Of a stretch of DNA of 64,000 nucleotides, positions 1 through 9,357 are shown one piece after another. Origin of the DNA: JANNBN01 sp031385545 (GTDB lineage: Bacteria > Actinomycetota > Acidimicrobiia > Acidimicrobiales > JANYDT01); the NCBI GenBank assembly GCA_031385545.1, contig JANNBN010000121.1, forward strand, positions 1 through 64,000. Reading direction: 5' to 3'. Position 1 is the first letter of the stretch, and each line of letters opens with the position of its first letter. A program made the position numbers and the translations under genes. The notes beneath the pieces are model-generated. The model made no database searches and was not told the DNA's origin. It saw nothing but the letters and a program-made list of their open reading frames with translations.

Positions 1-12
1 GGGGGAACAACA

Positions 13-1728
13 ATGAAGAACCGCAGGGTTCTCACTCAAGCACTCGCGCTTGGTCTTGTTGCACTTGTCACCATTGCAGTCAACCCGGCTGACGCGGCGA
101 CCAAGAAGAAGGCCACCACCACCAAGAAGAAGAAGGCCGCGCCGACCACCAAGGCCGCAGCGGTCACCACCGTCGCAGCGGCAGCGAGCCCGAAGACCGG
201 CGGCAGCGCCATCATGGCGCTCACCAACGAGACCACCTCTGGCTGGTTGCCAGGTGATGCCCAGTGGGGTGCACCCGGAGGCACCGTCTCCAGTTCGTTC
301 TTCGACCGCATGTTCAACCGCAACACCGATGGCGAGCTCATCCCATGGCTCGTCGAGTCATGGAAGGGTTCGTCTGACTACAAGACGTGGGAGTTCACCG
401 TCCGCTCCGGCATCAAGTTCCACAACGGCGAGGCGCTCGACGGCGCTGCGCTCGCGTTGAACCTCGAGTCCGTACGCACGGGTGCGGTGACTGCACCGCT
501 GTTCGGCAACCTCGCCGGTTGCACAGGCAACGGTATGACGGCGACGTGCACCGCCAAGACGGCGTGGGTGTCATTCCCGGAGATCTTCATCGGTCAGGTC
601 GGCGCTATCGCTGCGCCTGAGCAGATCAAGAAGAAGGACCGCCAGCACCCCATCGGCACCGGAGCGTTCATGTGCAAGGGCGACTGCTGGGTACCCAACC
701 AGTCAATGAAGCTGGTGAAGAACCCCGATTACTGGCGCAAGGGCCTGCCGAAGCTCGACGCCATCGAGTTCCGTCCCGTTCCCGATGAAGATCAGCGGCT
801 GGCACAGCTCCAGAGCGGTCAGGTGCAGTTCATGCAGACCGGCAACTTCCTGACCGGGCGTGACCTCGCAGGGTTAGCCAAAGAGGGCAAGGTCAAGCTG
901 ATGATCAGCGAGGATGGCAATGCCACCACATACGACATTGTCAACATGGTGAAGAAGGACAACCCACTGCTCGACCAACGCCTGCGCCGTGCGTGGGCCT
1001 ACTCCATCGACCTCGACACGCTCATCAAGCTGCGTGCACCGGGCGCGACTGCAGCCAACGGCCCGTTCGCCAAGGGCGTGACCGGCTACCTCGACGAGAC
1101 CGGGTTCCCACAGTTCGATCTCGACAAGGCCAAGGCGCTGGTCGACCAGTACAAGAAGGACAAGGGCGTCGACAAGGTCGAAGTCGTACTCGGCACCGAC
1201 AGCATCCCGGACAACCAGCAGACCATCGCCGTCATGAAGCAGATGGCTGACAAGGCCGGCTTCTCCGTCAGGCTGGCCCCCGGCCAGGACACCTCGGCCT
1301 ACCAGAACACGGTGTTCACTGCAGGCGGTGGTTTGGATCTTGCCACCTGGGCCTGGTTGCCCTACTCCGACCCAGACACATTCAGTGCATTCCTCGGGTC
1401 CTCCGGTTGCGGCGGACCTGCGATCTGCCCACTCACCCAGGGCCGCAACACGCTGAACTGGGGCCGGGTCGTCGACGGCCAGGTTGACTCCGCCTTCGAG
1501 CAGATCCGGGGCAACAGCGACCAGGTCGTTCGCAAGCGTGCGGCCGAATCCATCAACCGCCAATATGGCGAGCAGGCGTATCACATGTGGCGCTGGCGCG
1601 CGCGTCTGCACATCGCGGGCTGCGCCAAATGCGGTGGCCTCGAAGACACCGCTGGTGTGAAGGGCGAGAAGCTGCCGCAGGGCACCACCGCGCACTTCCT
1701 CGGCGTCCCGTACCTGACCATCGGCTGA
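13..1728 (+). CDS. ABC transporter substrate-binding protein, family 5 (peptide/nickel type)
   Basis: The 571-residue protein is a probable secreted solute-binding protein that delivers oligopeptides or a similar ligand to the permeases encoded just downstream. It opens with a basic stretch and a hydrophobic segment ending near ADAA (a signal peptide, residues about 1-29), then a Lys/Thr/Ala-rich linker, then a body with SBP_bac_5 features (TVRSGIKFHNGEALDGAAL; DAIEFRPVPDEDQRLAQLQSG). The length is normal for DppA/OppA homologues. No Cys follows the signal, so it is not an obvious lipoprotein. No ATPase gene follows the permeases, so the ATP-binding subunits must lie elsewhere. The ligand cannot be assigned. 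Confidence 0.9.
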   Translation: MKNRRVLTQALALGLVALVTIAVNPADAATKKKATTTKKKKAAPTTKAAAVTTVAAAASPKTGGSAIMALTNETTSGWLPGDAQWGAPGGTVSSSFFDRMFNRNTDGELIPWLVESWKGSSDYKTWEFTVRSGIKFHNGEALDGAALALNLESVRTGAVTAPLFGNLAGCTGNGMTATCTAKTAWVSFPEIFIGQVGAIAAPEQIKKKDRQHPIGTGAFMCKGDCWVPNQSMKLVKNPDYWRKGLPKLDAIEFRPVPDEDQRLAQLQSGQVQFMQTGNFLTGRDLAGLAKEGKVKLMISEDGNATTYDIVNMVKKDNPLLDQRLRRAWAYSIDLDTLIKLRAPGATAANGPFAKGVTGYLDETGFPQFDLDKAKALVDQYKKDKGVDKVEVVLGTDSIPDNQQTIAVMKQMADKAGFSVRLAPGQDTSAYQNTVFTAGGGLDLATWAWLPYSDPDTFSAFLGSSGCGGPAICPLTQGRNTLNWGRVVDGQVDSAFEQIRGNSDQVVRKRAAESINRQYGEQAYHMWRWRARLHIAGCAKCGGLEDTAGVKGEKLPQGTTAHFLGVPYLTIG

Positions 1729-1745
1729 TCAGCAGAGCTGATCAG
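1725..1745 (+). terminator. Intercistronic hairpin after the binding-protein gene
   Basis: A perfect 9-bp inverted repeat (CTGATCAGC / GCTGATCAG) with a 3-nt AGA loop overlaps the TGA stop of the binding-protein gene. No T-run follows, so it is more likely an attenuator or mRNA-stabilising hairpin than a full terminator. Such hairpins between binding-protein and permease genes commonly keep the binding protein in excess; that role is inferred. Confidence 0.55.
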
Positions 1746-1795
1746 GTCCACACTCACGCAACACTCACCAAAAACGGAACGGTTGGTCCATACCG

Positions 1796-2749
1796 ATGCG
1801 CTACGCAGTTCGACGGCTCGCAAGCGTCGTCCCACTGATTTTCGTGGTCACGCTCATCACCTTCAGCATGCTGAAGCTCCTTCCCGGGGACCCGGTCACC
1901 ACCATCCTCGGCAACGGAGCGTCAGACCCGGTGAAGGTGGCGCAGCTCACGAAAGAGCTTGGCTTGGACCGCCCGTTCCACATGCAATATCTGTCGTGGG
2001 GGGCCAATTTCCTCCGCGGCGACATGGGTAGCCAGTACAACGGCGGCACGGGCGAAACCGTCCGTGACGTCGTTGGCCGCAACTACCCCGTCACCGTCGA
2101 ACTCACCATCATGGCGCTGGTGCTTGCACTTGCGCTGTCCATCCCGCTTGGCATGACCAGCGCGTACCGGTCCGGCACCCGGACCGATCGGGCTATCAGC
2201 ATGGGCAACTACGCCACCCTGTCGTCGCCCGCGTTCGTGGTGGGACCGCTGCTCGTCTTCATCTTCGGCCTGCAGCTCAAGTGGCTACCTGTCGGACAAT
2301 ATGTGCCGGTCTCCGACGGGTTGTGGCTCCACCTCAAATCGATGATCCTCCCGGCCATCACCCTGGCCACCACTCAGTTGGCCAGCTTCACCCGCCTCCT
2401 TCGCACCGACATGGATTCGATGCTCAAGGAAGACTTCGTCACCATGGCGAAGTCCAAGGGCATGAGCGACCGGTACATCCTCTGGCGGCACGCGTTACGG
2501 CCGTCCAGCCTGACGCTCATCACGGTCGCAGGAGTCAACCTGGGTGCCCTCCTAGGTGGGTCCGTCGTGGTCGAGCGCATCTTCAACCTGCAAGGCCTCG
2601 GCGCTGGGTTGCTGCAGGGTATCGGCAACCGCGAGTACCTCCAGGTCCTCGGCATCGTCACCATCATCACCGTCACCATCCTGCTCACCGCCACCGTCAT
2701 CGATCTGCTCTATGGCGTCATCGATCCGCGGGTCCGGGTTTCACGATGA
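1796..2749 (+). CDS. ABC transporter permease, DppB/OppB type
   Basis: This 317-residue integral membrane protein is the first of two inner-membrane subunits of the importer. It has the typical N-terminal transmembrane helix (RRLASVVPLIFVVTLITFSML), the 'PGDPV' segment after it, and a BPD_transp_1 region with a recognisable EAA loop (EDFVTMAKSKGMSDRYILWRHAL) that docks on the ATPase. The C-terminus YGVIDPRVRVS is typical of the family. Its stop overlaps the next permease start by four bases (ATGA), so the two are translationally coupled. Confidence 0.93.
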   Translation: MRYAVRRLASVVPLIFVVTLITFSMLKLLPGDPVTTILGNGASDPVKVAQLTKELGLDRPFHMQYLSWGANFLRGDMGSQYNGGTGETVRDVVGRNYPVTVELTIMALVLALALSIPLGMTSAYRSGTRTDRAISMGNYATLSSPAFVVGPLLVFIFGLQLKWLPVGQYVPVSDGLWLHLKSMILPAITLATTQLASFTRLLRTDMDSMLKEDFVTMAKSKGMSDRYILWRHALRPSSLTLITVAGVNLGALLGGSVVVERIFNLQGLGAGLLQGIGNREYLQVLGIVTIITVTILLTATVIDLLYGVIDPRVRVSR

Positions 2750-3708
2750 GCATCACCGACACTGCAACCGTCGACAGGACGGTCGTTTCTCCAACACTGG
2801 CCGCTGACGCCGCTCCTGGTGCCCCAGCGGCACCGCTCAGCAAGAAGAAGTTCGGCTTTGCGTTTTGGCTCGCCGTTTCATGGCTCGGGTTCCTGGTCCT
2901 CTGCGCAACGTCCGTCAACAAGCTGCCGATCCGCAAGAAGGACGACACGGACTATCTGTTGGCCGCAGCCATGGGCGACGGATCCGTCCATTGGGCTCGC
3001 ACGTTCGGTCGAGCTCATTACCTTGGGGTCGACAACAACGGCAACGACCTGCTCACATACGCACTGAACGGCGCCCGGATCTCGCTCACCGTCGGCGTCG
3101 CCACCATCGTGCTCGGTGTCGTCGGTGGCGGCATCCTCGGGATGCTCGGCGGGTTCTTCCGCGGCCGCCTCGAAAGCGTGTTCACATTCCTCACCAACGC
3201 GCTGCTCTCCATCCCGCCGCTGCTGTTCCTGCTCCTGCTCGTGTCGGTGATGGCCGCACAGAGCGGACGGGTGTCGCTGCCGCGTTTCATCGCCACACTG
3301 GGTGCGCTGACGGTGCCGACCTATTACCGGTTGGTGCGTGCCTCAACGTTGCAGCAGGCAACCCGCGAGTACGTGCTGGCTGCTCGCAGCCTGGGCGCGA
3401 AGCGAGTCCGTATCCTGGTTCGAGAGATCCTTCCGAACGTCATCAAGCCGATCATGGCGCAGGCTCTGATCGGCGTCGGAGCCGTCATCGTGGTCGAAGG
3501 CACACTCAGCTATCTCGGCGCAGGCATGGGCGGCGACACGATCTCTTGGGGCCGCATGATGCAGGACGCATCGGGCCTGTCAAAGATGCAGCAGTCACCG
3601 CACGCCATGTTCGTGCCCGCTGGGTTCATCTTCCTGACGGTGCTGTCACTCAACTTCGTCGGCGACAAGATCCGCGAACGCCTCGAAGTCAAGCAGTCCA
3701 ACATCTAG
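2746..3708 (+). CDS. ABC transporter permease, DppC/OppC type
   Basis: This 320-residue protein is the partner permease. The ATG at 2746 overlaps the stop of the upstream gene (ATGA), which fixes the start; an open frame further upstream is only shadow. It has an N-terminal transmembrane segment, the 'LGVDNNGNDLLTYALNGARISL' entry typical of DppC (usually LGTDxxGRDxLSR), and an EAA loop (YVLAARSLGAKRVRILVREILP). The end converges with the minus-strand dehydrogenase gene, overlapping it by four bases. No ATPase gene follows. Confidence 0.93.
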   Translation: MSITDTATVDRTVVSPTLAADAAPGAPAAPLSKKKFGFAFWLAVSWLGFLVLCATSVNKLPIRKKDDTDYLLAAAMGDGSVHWARTFGRAHYLGVDNNGNDLLTYALNGARISLTVGVATIVLGVVGGGILGMLGGFFRGRLESVFTFLTNALLSIPPLLFLLLLVSVMAAQSGRVSLPRFIATLGALTVPTYYRLVRASTLQQATREYVLAARSLGAKRVRILVREILPNVIKPIMAQALIGVGAVIVVEGTLSYLGAGMGGDTISWGRMMQDASGLSKMQQSPHAMFVPAGFIFLTVLSLNFVGDKIRERLEVKQSNI

Positions 3709-4955
3709 CGGCGAGGCACGACGCGCGACACGGTGCCGCCTTCGTAGTCGACGACCAGCAGTTCGCCGGTGGCGTCGTGGCCGAACGCCGAGACCATTGC
3801 TGCTGGGAGCTGTGAGCTCCAGTCCTTCTGGTCCACAGCCGCCGTCCCGTCGAAACGGAAACTGCGGATCCAGCCGAGGCACCAGTCGGCGTAGAAGTAG
3901 TGGCCGACCAACTCGGGTATAGCAGTGCCGCGATACACCTCGCCACCGGTGATGGAGCACGACCCGTCCTCACCGCCATGGCGAATAGCAATCACGGGTG
4001 CCACCAACGGTGTCGCCGGGGTTCCCTTGTAGTAACGCTTGTTGGCTTCGAAGAGCGGCCATCCGAAGTTGAGTCCCGGCTTGTCGAACGGGACCACGCT
4101 CACTTCCTCCCACGTCTCTTGGCCCACGTCGCCGATGTAGGCCAACTTCGACACGGGGTCGATGCTGAACCGCCATGGGTTGCGGAACCCGTACCAGAAC
4201 ACCTCCGGGGCACCGGCCTTCCCGTCGGCGAAGGGGTTACCGGCTGGGATGAGATAGCGGGTGGGATCCGACACGTCGATCCGGAGGATGGACCCCGGCA
4301 GTGTGCGCGGGTTCTGCCCGTTCTTGCTGGCGCGTGCGGCATCGCCGACGGACACGTACAACAGCGCGTCCGGCGCGAATCGCAGGGCACCGGCGTTGTG
4401 GCGGACCGCGTCGGCTTCCTTGTCGATGGTGAGCAGTACGAGCCGGGACGACGGATCGATCGCCCGCCCGTCGGGGTTCACCCGGTACGACACCAGCACG
4501 TTGTCGTTGTTCTTGGTGGAATGGAAGAAGAACACCCGGCGATCTTGCGGATAGGACGGAGGGAACGCCATTCCCAACAACCCCTGCTCGATGCTGCTGG
4601 ATTTGATCTGTGGACGTAGGTTTGCGAACGGCTGCTTCAGTAGCTTGGCGCCCTGAGCAATGCGAACCGTGCCAGTTCGCTCGACGACGAACGTCAGCCC
4701 GTCGTTCTGTGGGGCGAGGACTTCAACCGGCTCCGACAGTCCCGAGACAACCGTTTCCAACCGGAGCCCCTTCAGCGGCGTGGCCGGAGCGGTCGGCGGT
4801 GGTGCGTTCGGGATAACCGCAACTGCCGGAAGATCGGTCAATGTCGTGGCCAGCGCAACGATGAGAGCACACCCCCCGACCCAAGCCGTGAGCCGTCGCC
4901 GAGTCTCGCCAATCACGGAATCTTCCATCCGGGGAGCATCGCACATCCCCCGCAA
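3705..4955 (-). CDS. PQQ-dependent sugar dehydrogenase (GDH-B/HHIP-like beta-propeller), secreted
   Basis: A 416-residue protein of the soluble glucose/sorbosone dehydrogenase family, expected to oxidise an aldose or related sugar outside the membrane with PQQ as cofactor. It has a membrane-spanning signal segment (WVGGCALIVALATTL), then propeller motifs: EQGLLGMAFPP, RHNAGALRFAPDALLYVSVGD (with the family's active-site His), YGFRNPWRFSID, GDVGQETWEEV and LNFGWP. An alternative start at 4928 (MEDSVIGE) would drop nine residues and looks equally good. It is a monocistronic unit convergent with the importer. The substrate is unknown. Confidence 0.85.
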   Translation of the reverse strand: MRGMCDAPRMEDSVIGETRRRLTAWVGGCALIVALATTLTDLPAVAVIPNAPPPTAPATPLKGLRLETVVSGLSEPVEVLAPQNDGLTFVVERTGTVRIAQGAKLLKQPFANLRPQIKSSSIEQGLLGMAFPPSYPQDRRVFFFHSTKNNDNVLVSYRVNPDGRAIDPSSRLVLLTIDKEADAVRHNAGALRFAPDALLYVSVGDAARASKNGQNPRTLPGSILRIDVSDPTRYLIPAGNPFADGKAGAPEVFWYGFRNPWRFSIDPVSKLAYIGDVGQETWEEVSVVPFDKPGLNFGWPLFEANKRYYKGTPATPLVAPVIAIRHGGEDGSCSITGGEVYRGTAIPELVGHYFYADWCLGWIRSFRFDGTAAVDQKDWSSQLPAAMVSAFGHDATGELLVVDYEGGTVSRVVPRR

Positions 4956-5078
4956 GAGAGGTCACCCCCAACGCTGGGGGCACACGCGCTACGAACCGCT
5001 GATCCTCAGACCTGATGCAACCGGTCAGAATGCGTACGGAGAACGGCCAACAGGTCGGGACCGACAGGAAGAGGCCGC

Positions 5079-5747
5079 ATGATGTCAGACCGCACCGGAA
5101 GTTGGATCAGCGCCGAGGTCGTCGCTTACGCGCAGGGACACGCACAGGACTCAACCGACGAAGTCCTTGCGTGGATCACCGCGCAGAGCCGTTCGCTGGG
5201 TTCGGTGGCAAGCATGCAGATCGGTTCGGATCAGGTCGCGTTCATGACGATTCTCGCCAAGATCTTGCACGTCAGGTCGGCCGTTGAGGTTGGTACGTTC
5301 ACGGGCAGTTCGTCACTCGCGATCGCTCGCGGACTTGCGCCAGGCGGCCGTTTGCTGTGCTGCGACATGAGCGAAGAGTGGACCGCTATTGCCCGCGAAG
5401 CATGGGCGCGCGCTGGCGTGTCGGACAAGATCGATCTGCGGCTCGCTCCGGCGTTGGACACACTCCGTTCACTTCCCGATGATCCGACGATTGACCTTGC
5501 GTTCGTCGATGCCGACAAGTCCAACTACCAGCGCTACATCGACGAGATCATTCCGCGCCTCCGGCCGGGAGGAGTTCTGCTCATCGACAACACCATCTGG
5601 TCCGGCAGGGTTGTGCAACCGACGGCTCCCGACGACCACGACACCGCTGCGATCAAAGCGGTCAACGATGCACTGGCCGCCGATACACGTGTGGACTCGG
5701 TCCTGCTCACCCTCGGCGACGGTCTGAGCATGGCCCGCAAACGCTGA
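5079..5747 (+). CDS. Class I SAM-dependent O-methyltransferase (caffeoyl-CoA/COMT-like, family 3)
   Basis: The 222-residue protein is a complete metal-dependent O-methyltransferase. SAM motif I is VEVGTFTGSSSLAIARGL, followed by the acidic CCDMSEEW. The metal-binding signature VDADKSNYQRY lies near residue 144, and LLIDNTIWSGRV follows with the second ligand pair. These cation-dependent enzymes methylate catechol-type hydroxyls; the substrate here is not identifiable. A purine-rich AGGAAGAGG precedes the ATG. It stands alone between genes on unrelated themes. Confidence 0.9.
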   Translation: MMSDRTGSWISAEVVAYAQGHAQDSTDEVLAWITAQSRSLGSVASMQIGSDQVAFMTILAKILHVRSAVEVGTFTGSSSLAIARGLAPGGRLLCCDMSEEWTAIAREAWARAGVSDKIDLRLAPALDTLRSLPDDPTIDLAFVDADKSNYQRYIDEIIPRLRPGGVLLIDNTIWSGRVVQPTAPDDHDTAAIKAVNDALAADTRVDSVLLTLGDGLSMARKR

Positions 5748-5776
5748 CGATCAGGCATTCTTCGACAGCACCCGAT

Positions 5777-6601
5777 ATGTTCGCGTCTATGACGCGTCGA
5801 ACAGTCCTAAAAGCCTTGTCGGTCGCTTTGATCGGCGTCCTCGCCATAGGGGCCGGGCCACAAGCCTCGGCCATCGTGAACGGAACACCCGACTTCACGC
5901 ACAACGCTGTCGGCTCGTTCTGGATCACCAACCCAACCACCGGGCGGAGCCAACTGATCTGCACGGGCGCTTATGTGGCACCCACTGTGTTTGTGACAGC
6001 CAGCCATTGCTCTCTGTTCATCGCCGAACTGGGCTGGGCAGTACACGTCTCACGTGACCCACTACCCCCAACCGACGGCTCGCTGCCGGCAGATGCTATG
6101 CGCGCCGATGTTCATGTGAACCCTCTGTACCGAAGCGCCCGGGGTACAGACTCCTACAATCACGACGTGTCGGTGCTCGTGACGCGCTCCGCCGACGGCG
6201 GGCCGTTGGCCAAGCTCCCGCGGCTTGGCCTTCTTGATGACATGAAGGCTGACAAATCACTTCGCGCTGCGACCTTCACGCTGGTCGGTTATGGGACATC
6301 GGCGAAGGAAATCGTCAAGGGCTCCGGCCCAACGTTCCCCGACACCGCTGGTCGCCTCAGCGCGGTCGTCGGGTTCCATTCGCTGTCGCAGACGGTCCTT
6401 CACGAGGATCAACGGGCCAACGCGGGCTGGGGAGGCGCATGTTACGGAGACTCCGGCGGGCCGAGCTTCCTGAACGACACCGACGTCATCGTCGCTGTCA
6501 CCAGCTCGGGCGACATCCCCTGCTACTCAACGAATACCGCGTACCGGTTGGATACCGCCGAGGCCCGGCAATTCCTCACGCGCTTCGTCTCACTGCCCTG
6601 A
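5777..6601 (+). CDS. Secreted trypsin-like serine protease (S1 family)
   Basis: The 274-residue protein has a signal peptide (VLKALSVALIGVLAIGA...ASA) directly followed by IVNGTP, the classic mature N-terminus of chymotrypsin-fold enzymes, so removal of the signal could itself yield an active form. The catalytic triad is visible: His in TASHC (about residue 76), Asp in YNHDVSVLV (about 130) and Ser in YGDSGGPSF (about 225). A second in-frame ATG at 5789 (MTRRTVLK) is an equally plausible start; neither has a strong ribosome site. The physiological substrate is unknown. Confidence 0.88.
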   Translation: MFASMTRRTVLKALSVALIGVLAIGAGPQASAIVNGTPDFTHNAVGSFWITNPTTGRSQLICTGAYVAPTVFVTASHCSLFIAELGWAVHVSRDPLPPTDGSLPADAMRADVHVNPLYRSARGTDSYNHDVSVLVTRSADGGPLAKLPRLGLLDDMKADKSLRAATFTLVGYGTSAKEIVKGSGPTFPDTAGRLSAVVGFHSLSQTVLHEDQRANAGWGGACYGDSGGPSFLNDTDVIVAVTSSGDIPCYSTNTAYRLDTAEARQFLTRFVSLP

Positions 6602-6603
6602 GG

Positions 6604-7074
6604 TCATTCCCCGCCTTCGGGCGAGGTGGCTGCCACGTTTCGAGCATGGGCATCGGCGGCTGATTTCACTGTGTGCATATGAATCTCTTGGGTGAGCGCA
6701 TGGATCTGCTTCACGATGCGGTCCGCTTCGACATTGGTCTCGTAGTCATGGCGAGCGAGGTCGCTGCTGATCTGGTCCTCGCGCTTTGCAGCAATGAGCA
6801 GGATGGCACCCTGCATCGCTGCGAGACACGACAGGATGAGGTTCAGCAGGATGAACGGGTATTTGTCGAAACCGACGTTCCGGTTGCCGATCATCCAGCC
6901 CGCCAGAAACACCATCGCTGCGAACACGAACCCCCACGACCCCATCCCGTTACGCAGCATGTCGGCAGCGCGTTCACCCCTGGTGAGTTGTTCGTCTGAC
7001 CGGACAGCCGGATGGCCGGTCCAGTCGGCGTTGTCGATGCTCGTCGGGCGACGGTTCTTGGAGGCTTTGGTCAT
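6604..7074 (-). CDS. DUF1003 family membrane protein
   Basis: The 156-residue protein has two closely spaced transmembrane helices (WGFVFAAMVFLAGWMIGN and YPFILLNLILSCLAAMQGAILLIAA), followed by a long charged tail (KREDQISSDLARHDYETNVEAD), the standard DUF1003 architecture. The start at 7074 (MTKASKNRR) was chosen over an upstream extension because the extension is low-quality Arg-rich sequence running into the divergent gene. The function of DUF1003 is unknown. It converges with the protease gene, two bases apart. Confidence 0.85.
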   Translation of the reverse strand: MTKASKNRRPTSIDNADWTGHPAVRSDEQLTRGERAADMLRNGMGSWGFVFAAMVFLAGWMIGNRNVGFDKYPFILLNLILSCLAAMQGAILLIAAKREDQISSDLARHDYETNVEADRIVKQIHALTQEIHMHTVKSAADAHARNVAATSPEGGE

Positions 7075-7169
7075 GGCCCCACCATCGCGCAATTGCCTGC
7101 GTTTTTGCGCCCATCCGCGTCCGGTGCGAACTCGCGTCGGGTTCGGACATCGTTTCGTAGACTTGCTGG

Positions 7170-8354
7170 GTGAACGTCGACCTCTGCAGCACACCATTCG
7201 GCGAGTTCACCCTGACGCGCATTCCGGTGGATCGCACGGGAACGCTCAAGGCATGGGACGGCGCGGACCTGCTGCTGCTCGATGCAGTCGCCGCCCTCGA
7301 CCGAAGTGAGGCACGCCGGGTCCTCATTCTCGGGGACAACTTCGGCGCACTCAGCGTTGCGCTGGCCGGCCCGCACACGTGGTTGTTGTCGGACTCATTG
7401 GTGTCTGAGCACGCGATCGCACGGAACCATGCAGCGGCATCGGTGCAGTGTCCGTTGCAGTTCGTCTCCTCCGTGACCTCAGGCCCGGAGCTGGCAGGCA
7501 CGCTCGAGGGCCCGGTGGACCTTGTCGTGTGGAACATCGACAAGTCCACCGACATGCTCACCCATTTGGCCGCGCTGCTGCCGTTCATCAGCCATGCCGG
7601 CACCATCGTGTACGCAGCTGGTATGGACAAGCACCTCCCCCCGCGCACGGGCGAGTTGTTACGGGGCCACGGCATTGTGACGACGCACCCGGGACGGAAG
7701 AAGGCGCACCTGTTCGAATTGCGAGTTCGTCCGGGCGCATCCGCCTTCGATCCCGTTGCGCCCCCAGGACGTGCACAGGTGCATGTGGCCGAACACGATC
7801 TCGCTGTAGCCGCGTGGCCGGGAGTGTTCGCCGCAGACCGGTTCGACCTGGGGACACGTCTGCTGGCCGACGAGGTTGCGCACCTCGACGAGATCCTCCC
7901 CGACGCCCAGCACGTGGTCGATCTCGGCTGCGGGTCCGGCATCCTCGGCATGCTCGCTCTCCGTACGCTCCCGGCCGTCACCGTCACGTTCTGCGACGAA
8001 TCTGACCATGCGGTTGTGTCGGCCCGCGAAAACGTCGAGGCGAACGGCGCAACCCTCGGCCCCGACCCGCTGGCCCGGTCCCAGTTCGTACGTTCACATA
8101 TTTTCGATGACTTCGACGTGTCGAACGTCGACCTGATCGTGTGCAACCCGCCGTTCCATCACGCGAACGCGACGAACGATGAGGTCGCCTGGCAGATGTT
8201 CATGCAGAGCCACCGCGTCCTGCGCCCGGGGGGCGAGCTGTGGGTGGTTGCCAACCGCCACCTCGGCTACCACGAGAAGCTGGCACGCATCTTCGATGCG
8301 ACCGCACACGTGGTGTCGCATCCGAAGTTCGTCGTCCTTGCCGCCCGGCGCTGA
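7170..8354 (+). CDS. rlmG: RlmG/RsmC-like rRNA guanine-N2 methyltransferase
   Basis: This 394-residue protein has the two-domain plan of RlmG/RsmC: a degenerate N-terminal methyltransferase-like half and a catalytic C-terminal half with VVDLGCGSGILGMLAL (SAM motif I) and DLIVCNPPFHH near residue 326, the NPPF motif used for exocyclic amino methylation of guanine. The C-terminus GELWVVANRHLGYHEKLARIF resembles RlmG (23S rRNA G1835). The start is GTG at 7170. The distinction between RlmG and RsmC rests on my memory of the family C-termini. Confidence 0.72.
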   Translation: MNVDLCSTPFGEFTLTRIPVDRTGTLKAWDGADLLLLDAVAALDRSEARRVLILGDNFGALSVALAGPHTWLLSDSLVSEHAIARNHAAASVQCPLQFVSSVTSGPELAGTLEGPVDLVVWNIDKSTDMLTHLAALLPFISHAGTIVYAAGMDKHLPPRTGELLRGHGIVTTHPGRKKAHLFELRVRPGASAFDPVAPPGRAQVHVAEHDLAVAAWPGVFAADRFDLGTRLLADEVAHLDEILPDAQHVVDLGCGSGILGMLALRTLPAVTVTFCDESDHAVVSARENVEANGATLGPDPLARSQFVRSHIFDDFDVSNVDLIVCNPPFHHANATNDEVAWQMFMQSHRVLRPGGELWVVANRHLGYHEKLARIFDATAHVVSHPKFVVLAARR

Positions 8355-8386
8355 CGATACGGCGCAAGACGTGTTGCAACTGCAGG

Positions 8387-9295
8387 TCAAGCCGGTCGAC
8401 GCCCGACGACCGTCCGCGACACGATGCCGATCGACCCGGGTGCGGCCTGAACGTCGACCAAACCGGCTGATCGCAATAGATCCTCGATCTCCGGTGTTGT
8501 GAGCACCGGGCCGCCGCTTCGCAGGGTGCGCAGATCGCCCAGCGCATTGGTCAGCGCGTCGCCTCCACCGTATGCACCGTAAACCAGCCACGCACCCGGC
8601 CGCATCGCAGCTACACACCGTTCGAGACCAATGGGCTGCAACGCTCCTGGAATGAACGGACCGGCGAACCACACCAGATCAAACCCTTCGGCATCGACGA
8701 AGGTCGAGATGTCCTGGTTGCGTACCTCGACCCGGTCTTGCAGCCCGGCAGCGCGCACGTTGGCTTCGGCAAGTTCGATAGCCGGTGCCCACACGTCAAG
8801 GCCGACAACGGTCGCCGACGGCAGGTGCCGTGCGAACTCGATGGCCAATGCGCCAACACCAGCGCCGACGTCGAGCACTCGGGCGTTCTCGCGACTGATC
8901 GCTTCGGAAAGGCCGGAAATCGATGGTCCGATGTCGTTCACGATTCGGACTGCAAACGCGGAGGACGCGCGGCCCAGGGTTTGCAACACGAACGGATCGG
9001 TGATCGACCACGATCCCGGTTCGCCTGGAGTTGCTGCGAAGGCAGAGGCCTGGGCGAGCATCGCTCGGCCCATGGCCCCATGAGTCCGCAGCATGAGCGG
9101 GTCGACCCCGTCAAGATCGACCACCGTTTCCGCCAATGCAGCGACCCGGCGAGCAGTCTCTGGCTCCAACGTCAGTTCGCCCGTCAGCCCGCCAAGGTGC
9201 ACGGTCAGCGCCGCCAGCGCTTCGGCCGCCGCAACCAAGCGGTTGATCGTTGCCGGAAGGGTTCGGGTGGGGTCGATTGGCGCGTCCGTCGTCAT
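8387..9295 (-). CDS. SAM-dependent methyltransferase, class I, substrate unknown
   Basis: A 302-residue protein with an N-terminal helical domain (residues about 1-110, DPTRTLPATINRLVAAAEALAAL) and a C-terminal Rossmann methyltransferase domain: VLDVGAGVGALAIEFARHL (motif I), VVGLDVW and RVEVRNQDISTF. The layout resembles O-methyltransferases with a dimerisation domain. The start at 9295 (MTTDAPIDP) replaces a longer frame with poor N-terminal sequence. A 17-bp perfect palindrome lies just upstream at 9328. It is probably downstream of the LLM gene on the same strand, 60 bases away. Confidence 0.75.
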   Translation of the reverse strand: MTTDAPIDPTRTLPATINRLVAAAEALAALTVHLGGLTGELTLEPETARRVAALAETVVDLDGVDPLMLRTHGAMGRAMLAQASAFAATPGEPGSWSITDPFVLQTLGRASSAFAVRIVNDIGPSISGLSEAISRENARVLDVGAGVGALAIEFARHLPSATVVGLDVWAPAIELAEANVRAAGLQDRVEVRNQDISTFVDAEGFDLVWFAGPFIPGALQPIGLERCVAAMRPGAWLVYGAYGGGDALTNALGDLRTLRSGGPVLTTPEIEDLLRSAGLVDVQAAPGSIGIVSRTVVGRRPA

Positions 9296-9327
9296 GAGCA
9301 AATCATGCCGCGACTCTTGTGGCCACC

Positions 9328-9357
9328 GTTGCGCCCAGCGCAACGTGGACCACAACT
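9328..9357. repeat. Dispersed palindrome GTTGCGC-CCA-GCGCAAC followed by CCACAACT
   Basis: A perfect 7-3-7 inverted repeat (9328-9344), followed after five bases by CCACAACT (9350-9357) at the stop codon of the LLM gene. The identical 17-mer recurs at 44591-44607, again beside the complement of that octamer (AGTTGTGG). No T-run follows, so it is not a standard terminator. It may be a dispersed intergenic repeat or a protein-binding site. Confidence 0.6.

Noticed and set aside
9328..9344. GTTGCGC palindrome as a rho-independent terminator
   Set aside because: There is no T-run on either side, and an identical copy exists elsewhere.
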